Origin: CBFIGX01 sp965662265
Lineage (GTDB): Bacteria > Bacteroidota > Bacteroidia > Flavobacteriales > UBA7430
Assembly: GCA_965662265.1 (NCBI GenBank)
Contig: CBFIGX010000008.1
Span: 1-64,000 of the forward strand
DNA: 64,000 nucleotides
Reading direction: 5' to 3'
How positions within the stretch are numbered: the stretch's first letter is position 1; each line of letters begins with the position of its first letter. Of the stretch, positions 25,068 to 34,564 are shown piece after piece. The notes beneath the pieces are model-generated. The model saw nothing but the letters and a program-made list of their open reading frames with translations, did not search any database and had not been told where the DNA came from. The position numbers and the translations under genes are program-made.

Positions 25068-27062
25068 ATGAACGCTATAGCTAGAATAGAACTTCTAAGA
25101 AAACAGTTAGCAGAGCATAATCATGCCTATTATTTATTAGATGCTCCATCTATTTCTGATTTTGAATTTGACAAGTTATTAGAAGAACTAATACTGCTTG
25201 AAAATGAAAATCCAGATTGCTTTGACCCCAATTCACCATCTCAAAGAGTAGGAGGAAGTATAAACAAGAATTTCGCAACGATTAAGCACAAAAGGGCTAT
25301 GTTGTCTTTAGGAAATACATATTCTGAAGAAGAACTTAGAAATTTTGATAAGCGAATTAAGAAACTAGTTTCACAGCCATTTAAGTATGTTTGTGAATTA
25401 AAATATGATGGGACATCCATTAGTTTACACTATAAAAATGGAAATCTAAATCTAGCCTTAACTCGAGGAGATGGAAGTGAAGGAGATGACGTAACTACCA
25501 ACGTAAGAACAATTCAATCTATCCCTTTAAAATTAAAAGGTTCTGTTTCTAAAGAATTTGAAATTCGTGGAGAAATATTTATGCCACATTTAGGTTTTGA
25601 AAAAATGAATAAAAATAGGGTAGAGGCTGGAGAAGAACCTTTTTCCAATCCCAGGAATGCAAGCTCAGGATCGTTAAAACTTCAAGACAGCGCTGTTGTT
25701 GCAAAGCGTCCTTTAGATTGCTTTTTGTATCATGTATTAGAGGATGGTTCAATTGTGAATTCACATTATGAGCGACTTCAAATTGCAAGAAAATGGGGTT
25801 TCAAAGTACCTACTGAAACAAAATTACTTGATTCTATAGAAGAAGTCATTTCATTTGTTCAATATTGGGACAAAGAAAGGTCAAACCTAGGATATGATAT
25901 TGATGGGATTGTAATTAAAGTAGACAACATAGTTCTTCAAGAGGAGTTAGGGTATACTGCCAAAGCACCTAGATGGGCTATTTCATATAAATTTAAAGCT
26001 GAGCAAGCTCTTACAAGATTAAATAAAATTAGTTATCAAGTAGGGAGAACAGGTGCCATTACCCCGGTTGCGAATTTAGAACCCGTATTGCTTGCAGGAA
26101 CTACTGTTAAAAGAGCCTCACTTCACAATGCTGATCAAATAGAAAAACTAGATGTCAGAGAAGGAGATTATGTTTATATAGAAAAAGGTGGAGAGATTAT
26201 CCCAAAAATCGTTGCAGTTAAAACAATTGATCGAAATTTATTTTCTCAGCCCACCGAATATATAAGTCATTGTCCAGAGTGTCAAACCCTACTCATTAGA
26301 AAAGAAGGAGAGGCACAGCATTATTGCCCATCAGAAAAAATGTGCCCTCCTCAAATCAAAGGGAAAATTCAACATTTTATAAGCAGAAAAGCCATGAATA
26401 TTGATGGCTTGGGTGCAGAAACCATAGATTTATTTTTCAAAGAAAGATTGGTTATTGATGTGTCAGATTTATATAATCTTAAAAGAGAAGAACTTCTTCC
26501 ACTAGAAAGAATGGCTGAGAAGTCTGCAACTAATATTATCAATAGCATTAGTGAATCAAAGCAAATTCCCTTCGAAAGAGTTTTATACGCTTTAGGGATA
26601 AGATACATAGGAGTGACTGTAGCAAAAAAACTTGCGTATCATTTTCATAGCCTAGATGTCTTGAAAAATGCAAGTTTAGAAGAATTAATTCAAGTAGATG
26701 AAATTGGAAATCGTATAGCTGAAAGTTTAATTGCTTGGTTTGCTCAAGAAGATAACCAAAGATTAATAAACAAATTACAATTGGCTGGTATACAACTTAA
26801 AGTAGATGAAAGCCTGATTGCAGATAAAACAGATTTACTTAAAGGAAAAAGTTTTGTAATTTCTGGAGTTTTCAAAAATCACTCTAGAGATGAGTTGAAA
26901 GAACTTATTGAAAAAAATAGTGGGAAGAATACCAGCTCACTTTCAAAGAAAACTTCATTTCTAGTAGCTGGAGATAATATGGGGCCAAGCAAAAAGGAAA
27001 AAGCAGAAAAATTAGCTATTACAATAATAAGCGAAGATGAATTAATTTCATTGATATCATGA
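25068..27062 (+). CDS. ligA: NAD-dependent DNA ligase LigA
   Basis: This is a full-length NAD+-dependent DNA ligase of 664 residues, which seals nicks in replication and repair. Domains in order: the Ia region with HNHAYYLLDAP; the adenylation domain with Lys112 in LKYDG; the OB fold with VGRTGAITPVA; a four-cysteine zinc finger (CPEC and CPSEKMC); helix-hairpin-helix repeats with DEIGNRIAESL; and a C-terminal BRCT domain. The ATG at 25068 fits the conserved start; an upstream start at 25017 would overlap prmC. The next gene overlaps it by four bases. Confidence 0.96.
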   Translation: MNAIARIELLRKQLAEHNHAYYLLDAPSISDFEFDKLLEELILLENENPDCFDPNSPSQRVGGSINKNFATIKHKRAMLSLGNTYSEEELRNFDKRIKKLVSQPFKYVCELKYDGTSISLHYKNGNLNLALTRGDGSEGDDVTTNVRTIQSIPLKLKGSVSKEFEIRGEIFMPHLGFEKMNKNRVEAGEEPFSNPRNASSGSLKLQDSAVVAKRPLDCFLYHVLEDGSIVNSHYERLQIARKWGFKVPTETKLLDSIEEVISFVQYWDKERSNLGYDIDGIVIKVDNIVLQEELGYTAKAPRWAISYKFKAEQALTRLNKISYQVGRTGAITPVANLEPVLLAGTTVKRASLHNADQIEKLDVREGDYVYIEKGGEIIPKIVAVKTIDRNLFSQPTEYISHCPECQTLLIRKEGEAQHYCPSEKMCPPQIKGKIQHFISRKAMNIDGLGAETIDLFFKERLVIDVSDLYNLKREELLPLERMAEKSATNIINSISESKQIPFERVLYALGIRYIGVTVAKKLAYHFHSLDVLKNASLEELIQVDEIGNRIAESLIAWFAQEDNQRLINKLQLAGIQLKVDESLIADKTDLLKGKSFVISGVFKNHSRDELKELIEKNSGKNTSSLSKKTSFLVAGDNMGPSKKEKAEKLAITIISEDELISLIS

Positions 27063-27604
27063 GTTTATTTACAAATATAAAACATTGGTATGGTGACTGG
27101 AAGCTAAAGCGTTCCGACCTAGAAAAAAAACGAAAAAGGAAAGTTCACAATCTTTCTACGGCTAATAAAATAACCATACTATTTGATGCTTCACAAGTAA
27201 AAGATATCTTGTTGGTAAAAGACTTTGTATCGAAATTATCTAGTGGAAAAGAGCTCGTTACTGCAATTGGATATGTTAATGAAAAAGACAAGTCTTTTGA
27301 GCACATGTCTACTCTACATTTTGACTTTTTCTCTAATACAGACCTTAACTGGTATGGCAAACCAGAAGGTATAGTTATTGAAAACTTTCTTAAAGAAGAG
27401 TACGATATACTTATAGATCTTAGTTTACGTCATTTTTATCCATTAACCTATTTAGTTGTGGCCTCTCCGTCAAGTTTTAAGGTTGGGAGAAGCTCTTCGA
27501 AAATTGAAGTTTTCGACCTTACTATTGACAATCAAAATGATCAAAGATTAGTAGCATTGATCAAAGAAATTAATCATTATCTAAACCGTATTCAACCAAT
27601 ATGA
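27059..27604 (+). CDS. DUF6913-like conserved Bacteroidota protein
   Basis: This is a 181-residue soluble protein with no signal peptide or membrane segment. It resembles a Bacteroidota-specific family (DUF6913) that I recall sitting between ligA and dapA in related genomes, as it does here, overlapping both by four bases. The body reads like an alpha/beta protein with ITILFDA, FDFFSNTDLNWYGKP and YDILIDLS. No catalytic motif is recognisable and the function is unknown. Confidence 0.75.
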   Translation: MSLFTNIKHWYGDWKLKRSDLEKKRKRKVHNLSTANKITILFDASQVKDILLVKDFVSKLSSGKELVTAIGYVNEKDKSFEHMSTLHFDFFSNTDLNWYGKPEGIVIENFLKEEYDILIDLSLRHFYPLTYLVVASPSSFKVGRSSSKIEVFDLTIDNQNDQRLVALIKEINHYLNRIQPI

Positions 27605-28479
27605 AATTAAGATTAAAAGGAACTGGTGTAGCCATGGTAACTCCATTTAATAAAGATAAAAGCATAGATTATGTTGGACTAGAAAGGCTTATCGATTATT
27701 TAATTGATAGTGGTGTCGATTTTTTAGTATCTATGGGAACAACCGGTGAAAGTTCAGTTCTAACTAATGAAGAGAAAGTATCCATAGTTGATTTTACAAA
27801 AAAAAAAATTAACAATCGCGTTCCTTTTGTTGTCGGAATAGGAGGGAACAACACATCTGAGATAGTATCTAAGCTAAAGACTACAAACTTTGAGGGAATA
27901 GAGGCAATACTATCTGTATCGCCAGCCTACAACAAACCAACTCAAGAAGGAATATATCAACACTTCAAGGCAATTTCTGAAGTTTGTCCTACAAATATTA
28001 TACTTTATAATGTACCAGGTAGAACTAGCTCTAATATAGAGGCTAAAACCACACTTAGGTTAGCACAGAATTTTGATAACATCACCGCTATAAAAGAAGC
28101 TTCTGGAAATATGGAACAAATCATGACCATACTTAGAGATAAGCCCACTAAATTTAAAGTGCTGTCAGGAGATGATGCTCTTACGTTACCCTTGATATAC
28201 ATGGGAGCTGAAGGGGTTATTTCTGTTCATGCTATGGCAAAACCTAAAGAATTTTCTGAAATGGTACGTAATGGTCTTGAAGGCAAAATAAAAAAAGCTA
28301 ATGAGTTGCACTACCCTCAACTAGAAATAATAGATAATTTATTTGCTGAAGGAAATCCAGCTGGAGTAAAAGCTTGCCTAAAAATAAAAGGAATTTGTGA
28401 AGAACATGTTCGATTGCCTCTAATAAATATCTCCAGAGAAAGGTATGAAGTATTAAAATCGTTGTTAAAACTAACCTAG
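27601..28479 (+). CDS. dapA: DapA, 4-hydroxy-tetrahydrodipicolinate synthase
   Basis: This 292-residue TIM-barrel enzyme condenses pyruvate with aspartate semialdehyde in lysine and diaminopimelate synthesis. GTTGESSVL near residue 45, the Tyr of ILYNVPGRTS, the Schiff-base Lys in AIKEASGN and GDDALTLPL are all present. The start overlaps the end of the DUF6913-like gene. Confidence 0.95.
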   Translation: MKLRLKGTGVAMVTPFNKDKSIDYVGLERLIDYLIDSGVDFLVSMGTTGESSVLTNEEKVSIVDFTKKKINNRVPFVVGIGGNNTSEIVSKLKTTNFEGIEAILSVSPAYNKPTQEGIYQHFKAISEVCPTNIILYNVPGRTSSNIEAKTTLRLAQNFDNITAIKEASGNMEQIMTILRDKPTKFKVLSGDDALTLPLIYMGAEGVISVHAMAKPKEFSEMVRNGLEGKIKKANELHYPQLEIIDNLFAEGNPAGVKACLKIKGICEEHVRLPLINISRERYEVLKSLLKLT

Positions 28480-28512
28480 TAAGTATGAGTTTTCATAAGA
28501 TTTAATTCTTCT

Positions 28513-28752
28513 TTATTCGCAAGTAATAATAACAACAAAGTCTCCAGAAGAATTTGCACCTTCATTATACTTAAACGCTTCCAATTCATCTCCACAAAAC
28601 TTTTCTGAATAGGATAAGTCATCTATTTCATTAAGTGTTACAGACATGTCGCTTTCTATAACTTGTGAATTTACTGACACTCTGCATGTTTCACAGACTT
28701 CTCCACACGAAATTAGAGTTACAAATAGTATGAACAAACTAAGTTTATACAT
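28513..28752 (-). CDS. Small cysteine-rich lipoprotein
   Basis: This is a 79-residue predicted lipoprotein with a short hydrophobic leader and a lipobox at LISCG. The mature part has four further cysteines (CETC, FCGD and the second-last residue). I do not recognise the family. It lies between dapA (convergent) and a minus-strand secreted protein gene, with which it may be co-transcribed. Confidence 0.6.
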   Translation of the reverse strand: MYKLSLFILFVTLISCGEVCETCRVSVNSQVIESDMSVTLNEIDDLSYSEKFCGDELEAFKYNEGANSSGDFVVIITCE

Positions 28753-28779
28753 AGAAATATATGCTTTATTATTAATTTT

Positions 28780-29643
28780 TTAACTGTCTTTTCTTCTAGG
28801 TTTTGACCACCTTCTTCGTTTCCATGGTGCCTTTCTAGGTAAATCCATTTCTCCACCACTTCTAGGATATGATTGATCACCGTAATAGAACTTCTTTGTC
28901 TCATTGATGTCAAAATAAATACAATCATCTATAGATTTTATAGTAGAAAAAATGCGCCATGGATACAACTTATTATGACCATGCTGCAAGAAACCATCTT
29001 GGGAATTCACCTCTCCATTCCAACGTATAGCAACACCATTTTTAGGTTTAGTAACAAAAGAATGGTCCCCTCGCCTTACGCCCAAAACAATGTGACCTTC
29101 ATCTTGTTGGAATTCAGTCCAATTATAATTCTTCAATTTACCGTAAGATGTAACTTGAACTATCATAGGTATGGTGTCTCTTTCATATATAAAAATAGAT
29201 TCCCAATCATGTTCATGATTTTCAAGATGAGAATTCTCCGCATAATAGTACCAATATTGATAAACATTATGTGAGTATGTTTCAACATAGTTAAAATAAA
29301 CGGCTGGCCTTTGGTCGTTAGGTCCTCTATTTGTCAAACCAGTTCTTCCAATACCTTTAACATTTGGGCCAATGGCAAAAAGGATTAAATTTTCTATGTT
29401 GTCTTCAGCGTTAATAAGCCCATCATAATTGGAATCTTGAGTATTATTGAAGTTATACGAAACTGGGAAATTTTTTTCAGGTGTTCTTAGAAGTCCACCT
29501 TCCTGAAAAGTTAAAGTCGGAAGATACTTTAGCGGGTTTACGTTTGGATTTCTATAATTTTGGGAAATAACTCTTGGTGCTACAAGGAATGTAACAGAGA
29601 TCATAATTAAAATATTCTTCTTTAAAATTTGATTAAAAAACAT
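28780..29643 (-). CDS. Secreted protein with NPP1-like HDWE motif
   Basis: This is a 287-residue exported protein (signal peptide to about residue 28, VISQ). The middle carries YQYWYYYAENSHLENHEHDWESIF... (shown only in part), where NHEHDWE resembles the GHRHDWE heptapeptide of NPP1/NLP proteins and the related Vps62-type fold; GHIVLGVRRGDHSF further on fits the same fold. NLPs bind membrane sphingolipids or damage plant cells, but bacterial members are diverse and this assignment is tentative. The C-terminus is very basic (about 20 residues rich in Lys and Arg). It is divergent from the moxR operon. Confidence 0.5.
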   Translation of the reverse strand: MFFNQILKKNILIMISVTFLVAPRVISQNYRNPNVNPLKYLPTLTFQEGGLLRTPEKNFPVSYNFNNTQDSNYDGLINAEDNIENLILFAIGPNVKGIGRTGLTNRGPNDQRPAVYFNYVETYSHNVYQYWYYYAENSHLENHEHDWESIFIYERDTIPMIVQVTSYGKLKNYNWTEFQQDEGHIVLGVRRGDHSFVTKPKNGVAIRWNGEVNSQDGFLQHGHNKLYPWRIFSTIKSIDDCIYFDINETKKFYYGDQSYPRSGGEMDLPRKAPWKRRRWSKPRRKDS

Positions 29644-29692
29644 ACATTATTATATGTCGAATTAATTAATTTGCAACCGAAATTTAACACTT

Positions 29693-29748
29693 GTTAACTG
29701 TTATTAACGGTCAGTTAACTACTTAAAGAAATTCAAAATTTAAGTTTG
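29693..29748 (+). promoter_or_regulatory. Promoter region of the moxR-bat operon with palindrome
   Basis: GTTAACTG (29693-29700) and CAGTTAAC (29712-29719) form a perfect inverted repeat around an 11-base spacer, in the gap between two divergent genes. TAAGTTTG (29741-29748) matches the TAnnTTTG promoter element and would start transcription near 29753, though no TTG stands at the usual distance. The palindrome could be an operator for either gene. Confidence 0.45.
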
Positions 29749-29784
29749 TTGTGTAAAGTCGGCTACAAATATAAACACATTAAG

Positions 29785-30777
29785 ATGGATAGTATAGACA
29801 TTAAGGAAATTAACGAAAAAATAAAAGAAGAAAGTGCTTTTATTGATCTATTAACTATGGAAGTTAATAAAGTAATTATTGGTCAAAAGCACATGATTGA
29901 GCGTTTGTTAATTGGCCTATTAGGTAATGGGCATATTCTGTTAGAAGGTGTACCTGGTTTGGCTAAAACACTAGCTATAAACTCTTTATCTAAAGCTATC
30001 GATGGTAAGTTTAGTAGAATTCAATTCACGCCAGACTTGTTACCATCAGATGTTATTGGTACAACTATATACAATATGCAAAAAAATGAGTTTAGCATTA
30101 AGAAGGGACCCATCTTTGGAAATTTCATTTTAGCAGATGAAATAAATAGAGCACCTGCTAAAGTTCAATCTGCACTATTAGAAGCAATGCAGGAAAGGCA
30201 AGTAACTATAGGGGAGACCACGTTTAAAATGGATGAGCCTTTTTTAGTCCTTGCTACACAAAACCCTGTAGAGCAAGAGGGAACATATCCACTTCCTGAA
30301 GCACAGGTAGATCGTTTTATGCTGAAAACTGTAATAGATTACCCTAAGCAGGAAGATGAAAGGCAGATTATGCGCAATAGTATGATTGGACACTACAATA
30401 TCGTTAATCCAGTGGTTACAATTGATCAGGTGTTAAAAGCTAGAGAGGTAGTGAAAACTGTTTATATGGACGAGAAAATCGAAAACTATATTCTCGATAT
30501 TATTTTTGCAACTAGATTCCCAGAAAAATTCGGACTACAAAACCTTAGTCCATTAATTTCATTTGGTGCTTCTCCTCGTGGATCTATAAATTTAGCTACT
30601 GCTGCTAAAGTATATGCTTTTATAAAGCGTAGAGGTTATGTTATTCCTGAGGATGTCAGAGCAGTTTGTCACGATGTACTAAGGCATAGAATTGGTATAA
30701 CCTACGAAGCTGAAGCAGAAAATATTAGTGCCGAAGACATTATTGATCAAATCATAAACAAAGTAGAAGTTCCATAA
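29785..30777 (+). CDS. MoxR-family AAA+ ATPase
   Basis: This is a 330-residue MoxR ATPase, a chaperone-like AAA+ protein that usually works with von Willebrand factor A proteins. Walker A is GVPGLAKT, Walker B is FILADEINRAP, and the ATQNPVEQEGTYPLPEAQVDRF block is family-typical. I use the ATG at 29785 (MDSIDIKE); a frame opens earlier at 29746. It is the first gene of a seven-gene operon in which most neighbours touch or overlap. Confidence 0.94.
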   Translation: MDSIDIKEINEKIKEESAFIDLLTMEVNKVIIGQKHMIERLLIGLLGNGHILLEGVPGLAKTLAINSLSKAIDGKFSRIQFTPDLLPSDVIGTTIYNMQKNEFSIKKGPIFGNFILADEINRAPAKVQSALLEAMQERQVTIGETTFKMDEPFLVLATQNPVEQEGTYPLPEAQVDRFMLKTVIDYPKQEDERQIMRNSMIGHYNIVNPVVTIDQVLKAREVVKTVYMDEKIENYILDIIFATRFPEKFGLQNLSPLISFGASPRGSINLATAAKVYAFIKRRGYVIPEDVRAVCHDVLRHRIGITYEAEAENISAEDIIDQIINKVEVP

Positions 30778-31641
30778 ATGGACACAAAAGAACTTTTAAA
30801 AAAGGTTAGAAAAATCGAGATTAAAACCCGTCGATTGTCTAATCATATATTCTCTGGTGAGTATCAATCTCATTTTAAGGGGAGAGGAATGACCTTTTCT
30901 GAAGTTAGAAAATATCAATATGGAGATGACATCAGAGATATAGATTGGAATGTAACAGCTAAGCTAAATGAAGCTCATGTAAAGGTATTCGAAGAGGAAA
31001 GAGAATTGACTATGATTCTACTTGTTGATGTGTCTAAGTCTGAAGCTTTTGGGACTAGAAAGCAACAAAAAAGAGATTTGATTACTGAGTTGTGTGCAGT
31101 ACTATCTTTCTCAGCAATTCAGAATAACGATAAGGTTGGTGTAGTGTTCTTCTCAGATCAAGTAGAATTATTTATACCTCCAAAAAAAGGTAAATCGCAT
31201 ATACTTCGTATAATAAGAGAATTAATAGAGTATAAACCAGAGAACTCAGGAACGAATATTTCTGAAGCTCTTCGGTTTTTAAGTTCAGCGATAAAAAAAC
31301 GAGCTATTGTTTTTACACTCTCTGATTTTATTGACGACAATTATCTTAAAAACTTGAAAATCGCTTCAAACAAACACGACTTAACTGCCATAAAAATATT
31401 TGATCAAGCCGAAAAAAACCTTCCAAATATTGGACTTGTAGAACTAATTGATCCTGAAACAAATGAGAGAAAATGGGTAGATACAAATTCTCTTCAGACA
31501 AGAAGTTACTATAAAAATAAATACAATCTCAATCGTGACTATTTTATAGACTCTTGCAAAAAGTCTGGTTCTGATTATATAGAATTAGATGTCTCTAAAC
31601 CGTATACTAAACATTTATTAGAATTTTTTAAAAGGCGATAA
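30778..31641 (+). CDS. DUF58 protein of the Bat operon
   Basis: This is a 287-residue cytoplasmic DUF58 protein with a vWA-like fold. The signature GRGMTFSEVRKYQYGDDIRDIDWN is present (shown in part), and LLVDVSKSEAFG corresponds to the metal-binding strand. It starts directly after the moxR stop codon. DUF58 proteins pair with MoxR and Bat proteins, but their exact activity is unknown. Confidence 0.9.
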   Translation: MDTKELLKKVRKIEIKTRRLSNHIFSGEYQSHFKGRGMTFSEVRKYQYGDDIRDIDWNVTAKLNEAHVKVFEEERELTMILLVDVSKSEAFGTRKQQKRDLITELCAVLSFSAIQNNDKVGVVFFSDQVELFIPPKKGKSHILRIIRELIEYKPENSGTNISEALRFLSSAIKKRAIVFTLSDFIDDNYLKNLKIASNKHDLTAIKIFDQAEKNLPNIGLVELIDPETNERKWVDTNSLQTRSYYKNKYNLNRDYFIDSCKKSGSDYIELDVSKPYTKHLLEFFKRR

Positions 31642-31642
31642 A

Positions 31643-32545
31643 GTGAAAAGACTACTTCTCCTATTAGGACTATTATACTCAAATTTATTAATTGCTCAGA
31701 CTAATATTAATTGTTCTGTTGACACTAACATAGCTTTAATAGGAGATGTAATTAAATTCTCTATCTCAGTTGAATCATCGACTCCTATAGTATGGCCAGA
31801 TGTAGATAAAGAATTGGCACCATTAGAAATTCAGGAAAAGAGTCAATTAGATACGGTACAAAATACTTTACTTACTAGGTACGAACAAGAATTATTTTTA
31901 CAATACTTCGATACTGGAATAGTGAATATTCCTTCTTTAGCATTTTTAACTCAAGAAGATACATTTTATAGCGACTCTATAGCTGTGGCTTTTTTAGGAT
32001 TTGAATTAGACAGTGCAAACACATATTTTGACATTAAGTCTCCCAAAAAAGTACCTTTTAATTTTGAGGAAGCAAAACCCTACATATACCTCATATTACT
32101 ACTTATTCTATTAATTATTTTATTCATAAAGTTTATCCATAGAATTAAGAAAAAATCTACAAGTGATGTTCAAGTAATTCCTACTATACCTTGTGATGAA
32201 GAAGCTATAAAAAAGTTAAAGTTATTAGAGCTAAAAAAACTCTATGAAAACAATCAAACTAAAAAACACTATATAGAATTAACACATATTCTAAGGCATT
32301 ACTTTGACAGAAGATTTGATATTGACACCCTAGAGTCTACAACTATTGAAATAATAGAAATTCTCGATAAACACATTCACAACAAGTCTTTAGTAAATGA
32401 GATTAACACTTTACTAAGCGATGCTGATTTAGTGAAATTTGCTAAGGTAAAACTTGATCTATCTCTAAACAAAGACTACATGGAGAAAGCCTATAAAATT
32501 GTAAACATGTGCCAAGACATAAAAAAGGAGGTAGACAATGTTTGA
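31643..32545 (+). CDS. Bat operon membrane protein (DUF4381/BatD-related)
   Basis: This is a 300-residue protein with a signal peptide (about 1-18), a beta-rich periplasmic part, one membrane helix at about 148-168 and a helical cytoplasmic tail. It uses a GTG start at 31643, directly after the upstream stop codon. Position between the DUF58 and BatA genes, and topology, match the small BatD-like protein of Bacteroidota Bat operons; sequence alone does not assign a molecular role. Its end overlaps batA by eight bases. Confidence 0.75.
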   Translation: MKRLLLLLGLLYSNLLIAQTNINCSVDTNIALIGDVIKFSISVESSTPIVWPDVDKELAPLEIQEKSQLDTVQNTLLTRYEQELFLQYFDTGIVNIPSLAFLTQEDTFYSDSIAVAFLGFELDSANTYFDIKSPKKVPFNFEEAKPYIYLILLLILLIILFIKFIHRIKKKSTSDVQVIPTIPCDEEAIKKLKLLELKKLYENNQTKKHYIELTHILRHYFDRRFDIDTLESTTIEIIEILDKHIHNKSLVNEINTLLSDADLVKFAKVKLDLSLNKDYMEKAYKIVNMCQDIKKEVDNV

Positions 32546-33536
32546 TAATTATGAATTTTTAAACCCTGAAGCACTTTATTTTTTACTGGCTTTACCAATT
32601 TTAATACTATTTAAAATACTGAAATTATCTAAAATAGATTCTAAAATATCCTGGTCACTTCATCAATTAAATTTATCAAAAACCTCATGGAAAGTGTATC
32701 TTAAAAAGTCCTTTCCATACACTAGAATTATTTCATTTGCTTTGTTGACAATTGCGATTGCAAGACCTCAAACAACCGAAGTAAGTTCGGAAACTATTAG
32801 CAAGGAAGGAATAGATATCATCTTAGCAATGGATGTGTCGACAAGCATGCTTGCAGAAGATTTTAAACCCAATCGATTAGAGGCAGCTAAGCAAGTAGCA
32901 CATGAATTTATTGAAGGAAGACCTAACGACAGGTTTGGCTTAGTAGTTTATGCCGGAGAAAGTTTTACTCAATGTCCTTTAACAACCGATCATAGTGTTG
33001 TGAAAAATTTACTTGTAGATGTGAAAGACGGACTGATTGAAGATGGTACAGCGATTGGTATGGGCTTAGCTACTTCAGTGTCTAGATTAAAAGACAGTAA
33101 GGCTGAAAGCAAAGTGATTATTCTTCTTACAGATGGAGAAAATAACTCTGGATTTATAGATCCAATGACTGCCGTAGAAATAGCCCAAGACTCTAAAATT
33201 AAGGTATACACTATTGGTGTTGGGTCTTACGGTACAGCTCCGTTTCCTACCAAAGATTTTTGGGGAAGAGATACCTATGCAAATATTGAGGTTAAAATTG
33301 ATGAAGAGCTATTGATCAATATTGCTGAAGACACGGGGGGTATGTATTTTAGAGCTAGCTCAAAAGATAAATTACTAGAAATCTATAATCAAATTGAAGA
33401 ATTAGAGAAAACAGAAATTGAGGAGTTAAAGTTTTATGCTCACGAGGAAAAATATGAATACTTCGCTGTTTTGGCATTATGCCTTATTTTATTTGAAATA
33501 CTAAGTTCAATAACTATTTTAAAAAGTATTCAATAA
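32538..33536 (+). CDS. batA: BatA, vWA membrane protein
   Basis: This is a 332-residue inner-membrane protein with a von Willebrand factor A domain. Two hydrophobic segments precede the domain and one follows near the C-terminus. The metal-ion site begins at Asp99 in AMDVSTSM, and LTDGENN is the second loop. Bat proteins were named for aerotolerance in Bacteroides. It shares one base with batB (TAATG). Confidence 0.92.
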   Translation: MFDNYEFLNPEALYFLLALPILILFKILKLSKIDSKISWSLHQLNLSKTSWKVYLKKSFPYTRIISFALLTIAIARPQTTEVSSETISKEGIDIILAMDVSTSMLAEDFKPNRLEAAKQVAHEFIEGRPNDRFGLVVYAGESFTQCPLTTDHSVVKNLLVDVKDGLIEDGTAIGMGLATSVSRLKDSKAESKVIILLTDGENNSGFIDPMTAVEIAQDSKIKVYTIGVGSYGTAPFPTKDFWGRDTYANIEVKIDEELLINIAEDTGGMYFRASSKDKLLEIYNQIEELEKTEIEELKFYAHEEKYEYFAVLALCLILFEILSSITILKSIQ

Positions 33537-34564
33537 TGTATGATTTAGGAAATCCAAAATATCAAATACTAATACTTGCAATACCAATATTGTTAGGCTT
33601 TTTCATTTATTATAATCAATGGAAAAAGAAAACTATACAACAATTTATAGATCAAAAACTTTACAACGATATTAATTCTTACCAGTCACAAAGGAAAGGT
33701 CTTTTAAAATTTACAATTAGATTAATAGCTATACTGCTTTTAATTATTGGTCTTCTCAACCCTAAAATAGGTACACGCCTAGAATCAGTTACTAGAAAAG
33801 GAGTAGATGTTGTTTTTGCATTAGATGTTTCTAAGAGTATGCTTGCAGAAGATGTTGCCCCAAATAGATTATTAAAAGCAAAACATATATTGTCTAAGGC
33901 AATAGATCAGTTAATAAATGATAGAGTAGGTATTATTATATATGCTGGTAAAGCATATGCTCAACTTCCTCTAACTACTGATTATACAGCTGCAAAAATG
34001 TTCCTAAAAAACATTAATACTGATCGTGTGCCTACACAGGGAACAGATATAGCAAAAGCTGTTGATATGTCTTTAAGTTATTTTGAAAGCGGGATTGAGC
34101 AAAATAGAACTTTATTTATTTTATCTGATGGTGAAAGTCATGAAGACGGCGCTCTAAATGCTGCAGAATTAGCTTCTAGTAACGGTATTATTATTAATTC
34201 AATTTCATTTGGGACTTCAGAAGGAGGTCCAATACCTATTAAAAGGAATGGCATAATAAAATCATATAAAAAAGATAAGGATGATAAGGTTGTAGTTACT
34301 AAGATGGATGTTCAAACTCTTCAGCAAATCTCACTGAGTACGGGAGGTGCCTTTATGCACGGAAAGCATACTAATGAAAGTTTAGACTTTATTAAAACTC
34401 AATTAGATAAGATGGAGAAGATAGAAAGTGAGACAGAATTATATAGTGATTACGAAGATCAATTTCAGTGGTTTTTAATTATATCGCTGGCCTTATTAGT
34501 AATAGACTACCTCATTCCTAACCGCAAAACTATGTGGATAAGAAAAAGTAAATTTCTCGGCTAA
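33536..34564 (+). CDS. batB: BatB, vWA membrane protein
   Basis: This is a 342-residue paralogue of BatA with the same layout: membrane segments near residues 10 and 60, a vWA domain with the metal site from Asp97 (ALDVSKSM) and ILSDGESHE, and a C-terminal membrane segment. It probably forms a complex with BatA and the TPR proteins downstream. The stop overlaps the start of batC by one base. Confidence 0.92.
   Translation: MYDLGNPKYQILILAIPILLGFFIYYNQWKKKTIQQFIDQKLYNDINSYQSQRKGLLKFTIRLIAILLLIIGLLNPKIGTRLESVTRKGVDVVFALDVSKSMLAEDVAPNRLLKAKHILSKAIDQLINDRVGIIIYAGKAYAQLPLTTDYTAAKMFLKNINTDRVPTQGTDIAKAVDMSLSYFESGIEQNRTLFILSDGESHEDGALNAAELASSNGIIINSISFGTSEGGPIPIKRNGIIKSYKKDKDDKVVVTKMDVQTLQQISLSTGGAFMHGKHTNESLDFIKTQLDKMEKIESETELYSDYEDQFQWFLIISLALLVIDYLIPNRKTMWIRKSKFLG

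Noticed and set aside
28873..29274. Plus-strand 133-codon ORF
   Set aside because: It lies entirely antisense to the exported HDWE protein and has no recognisable domain or signal.
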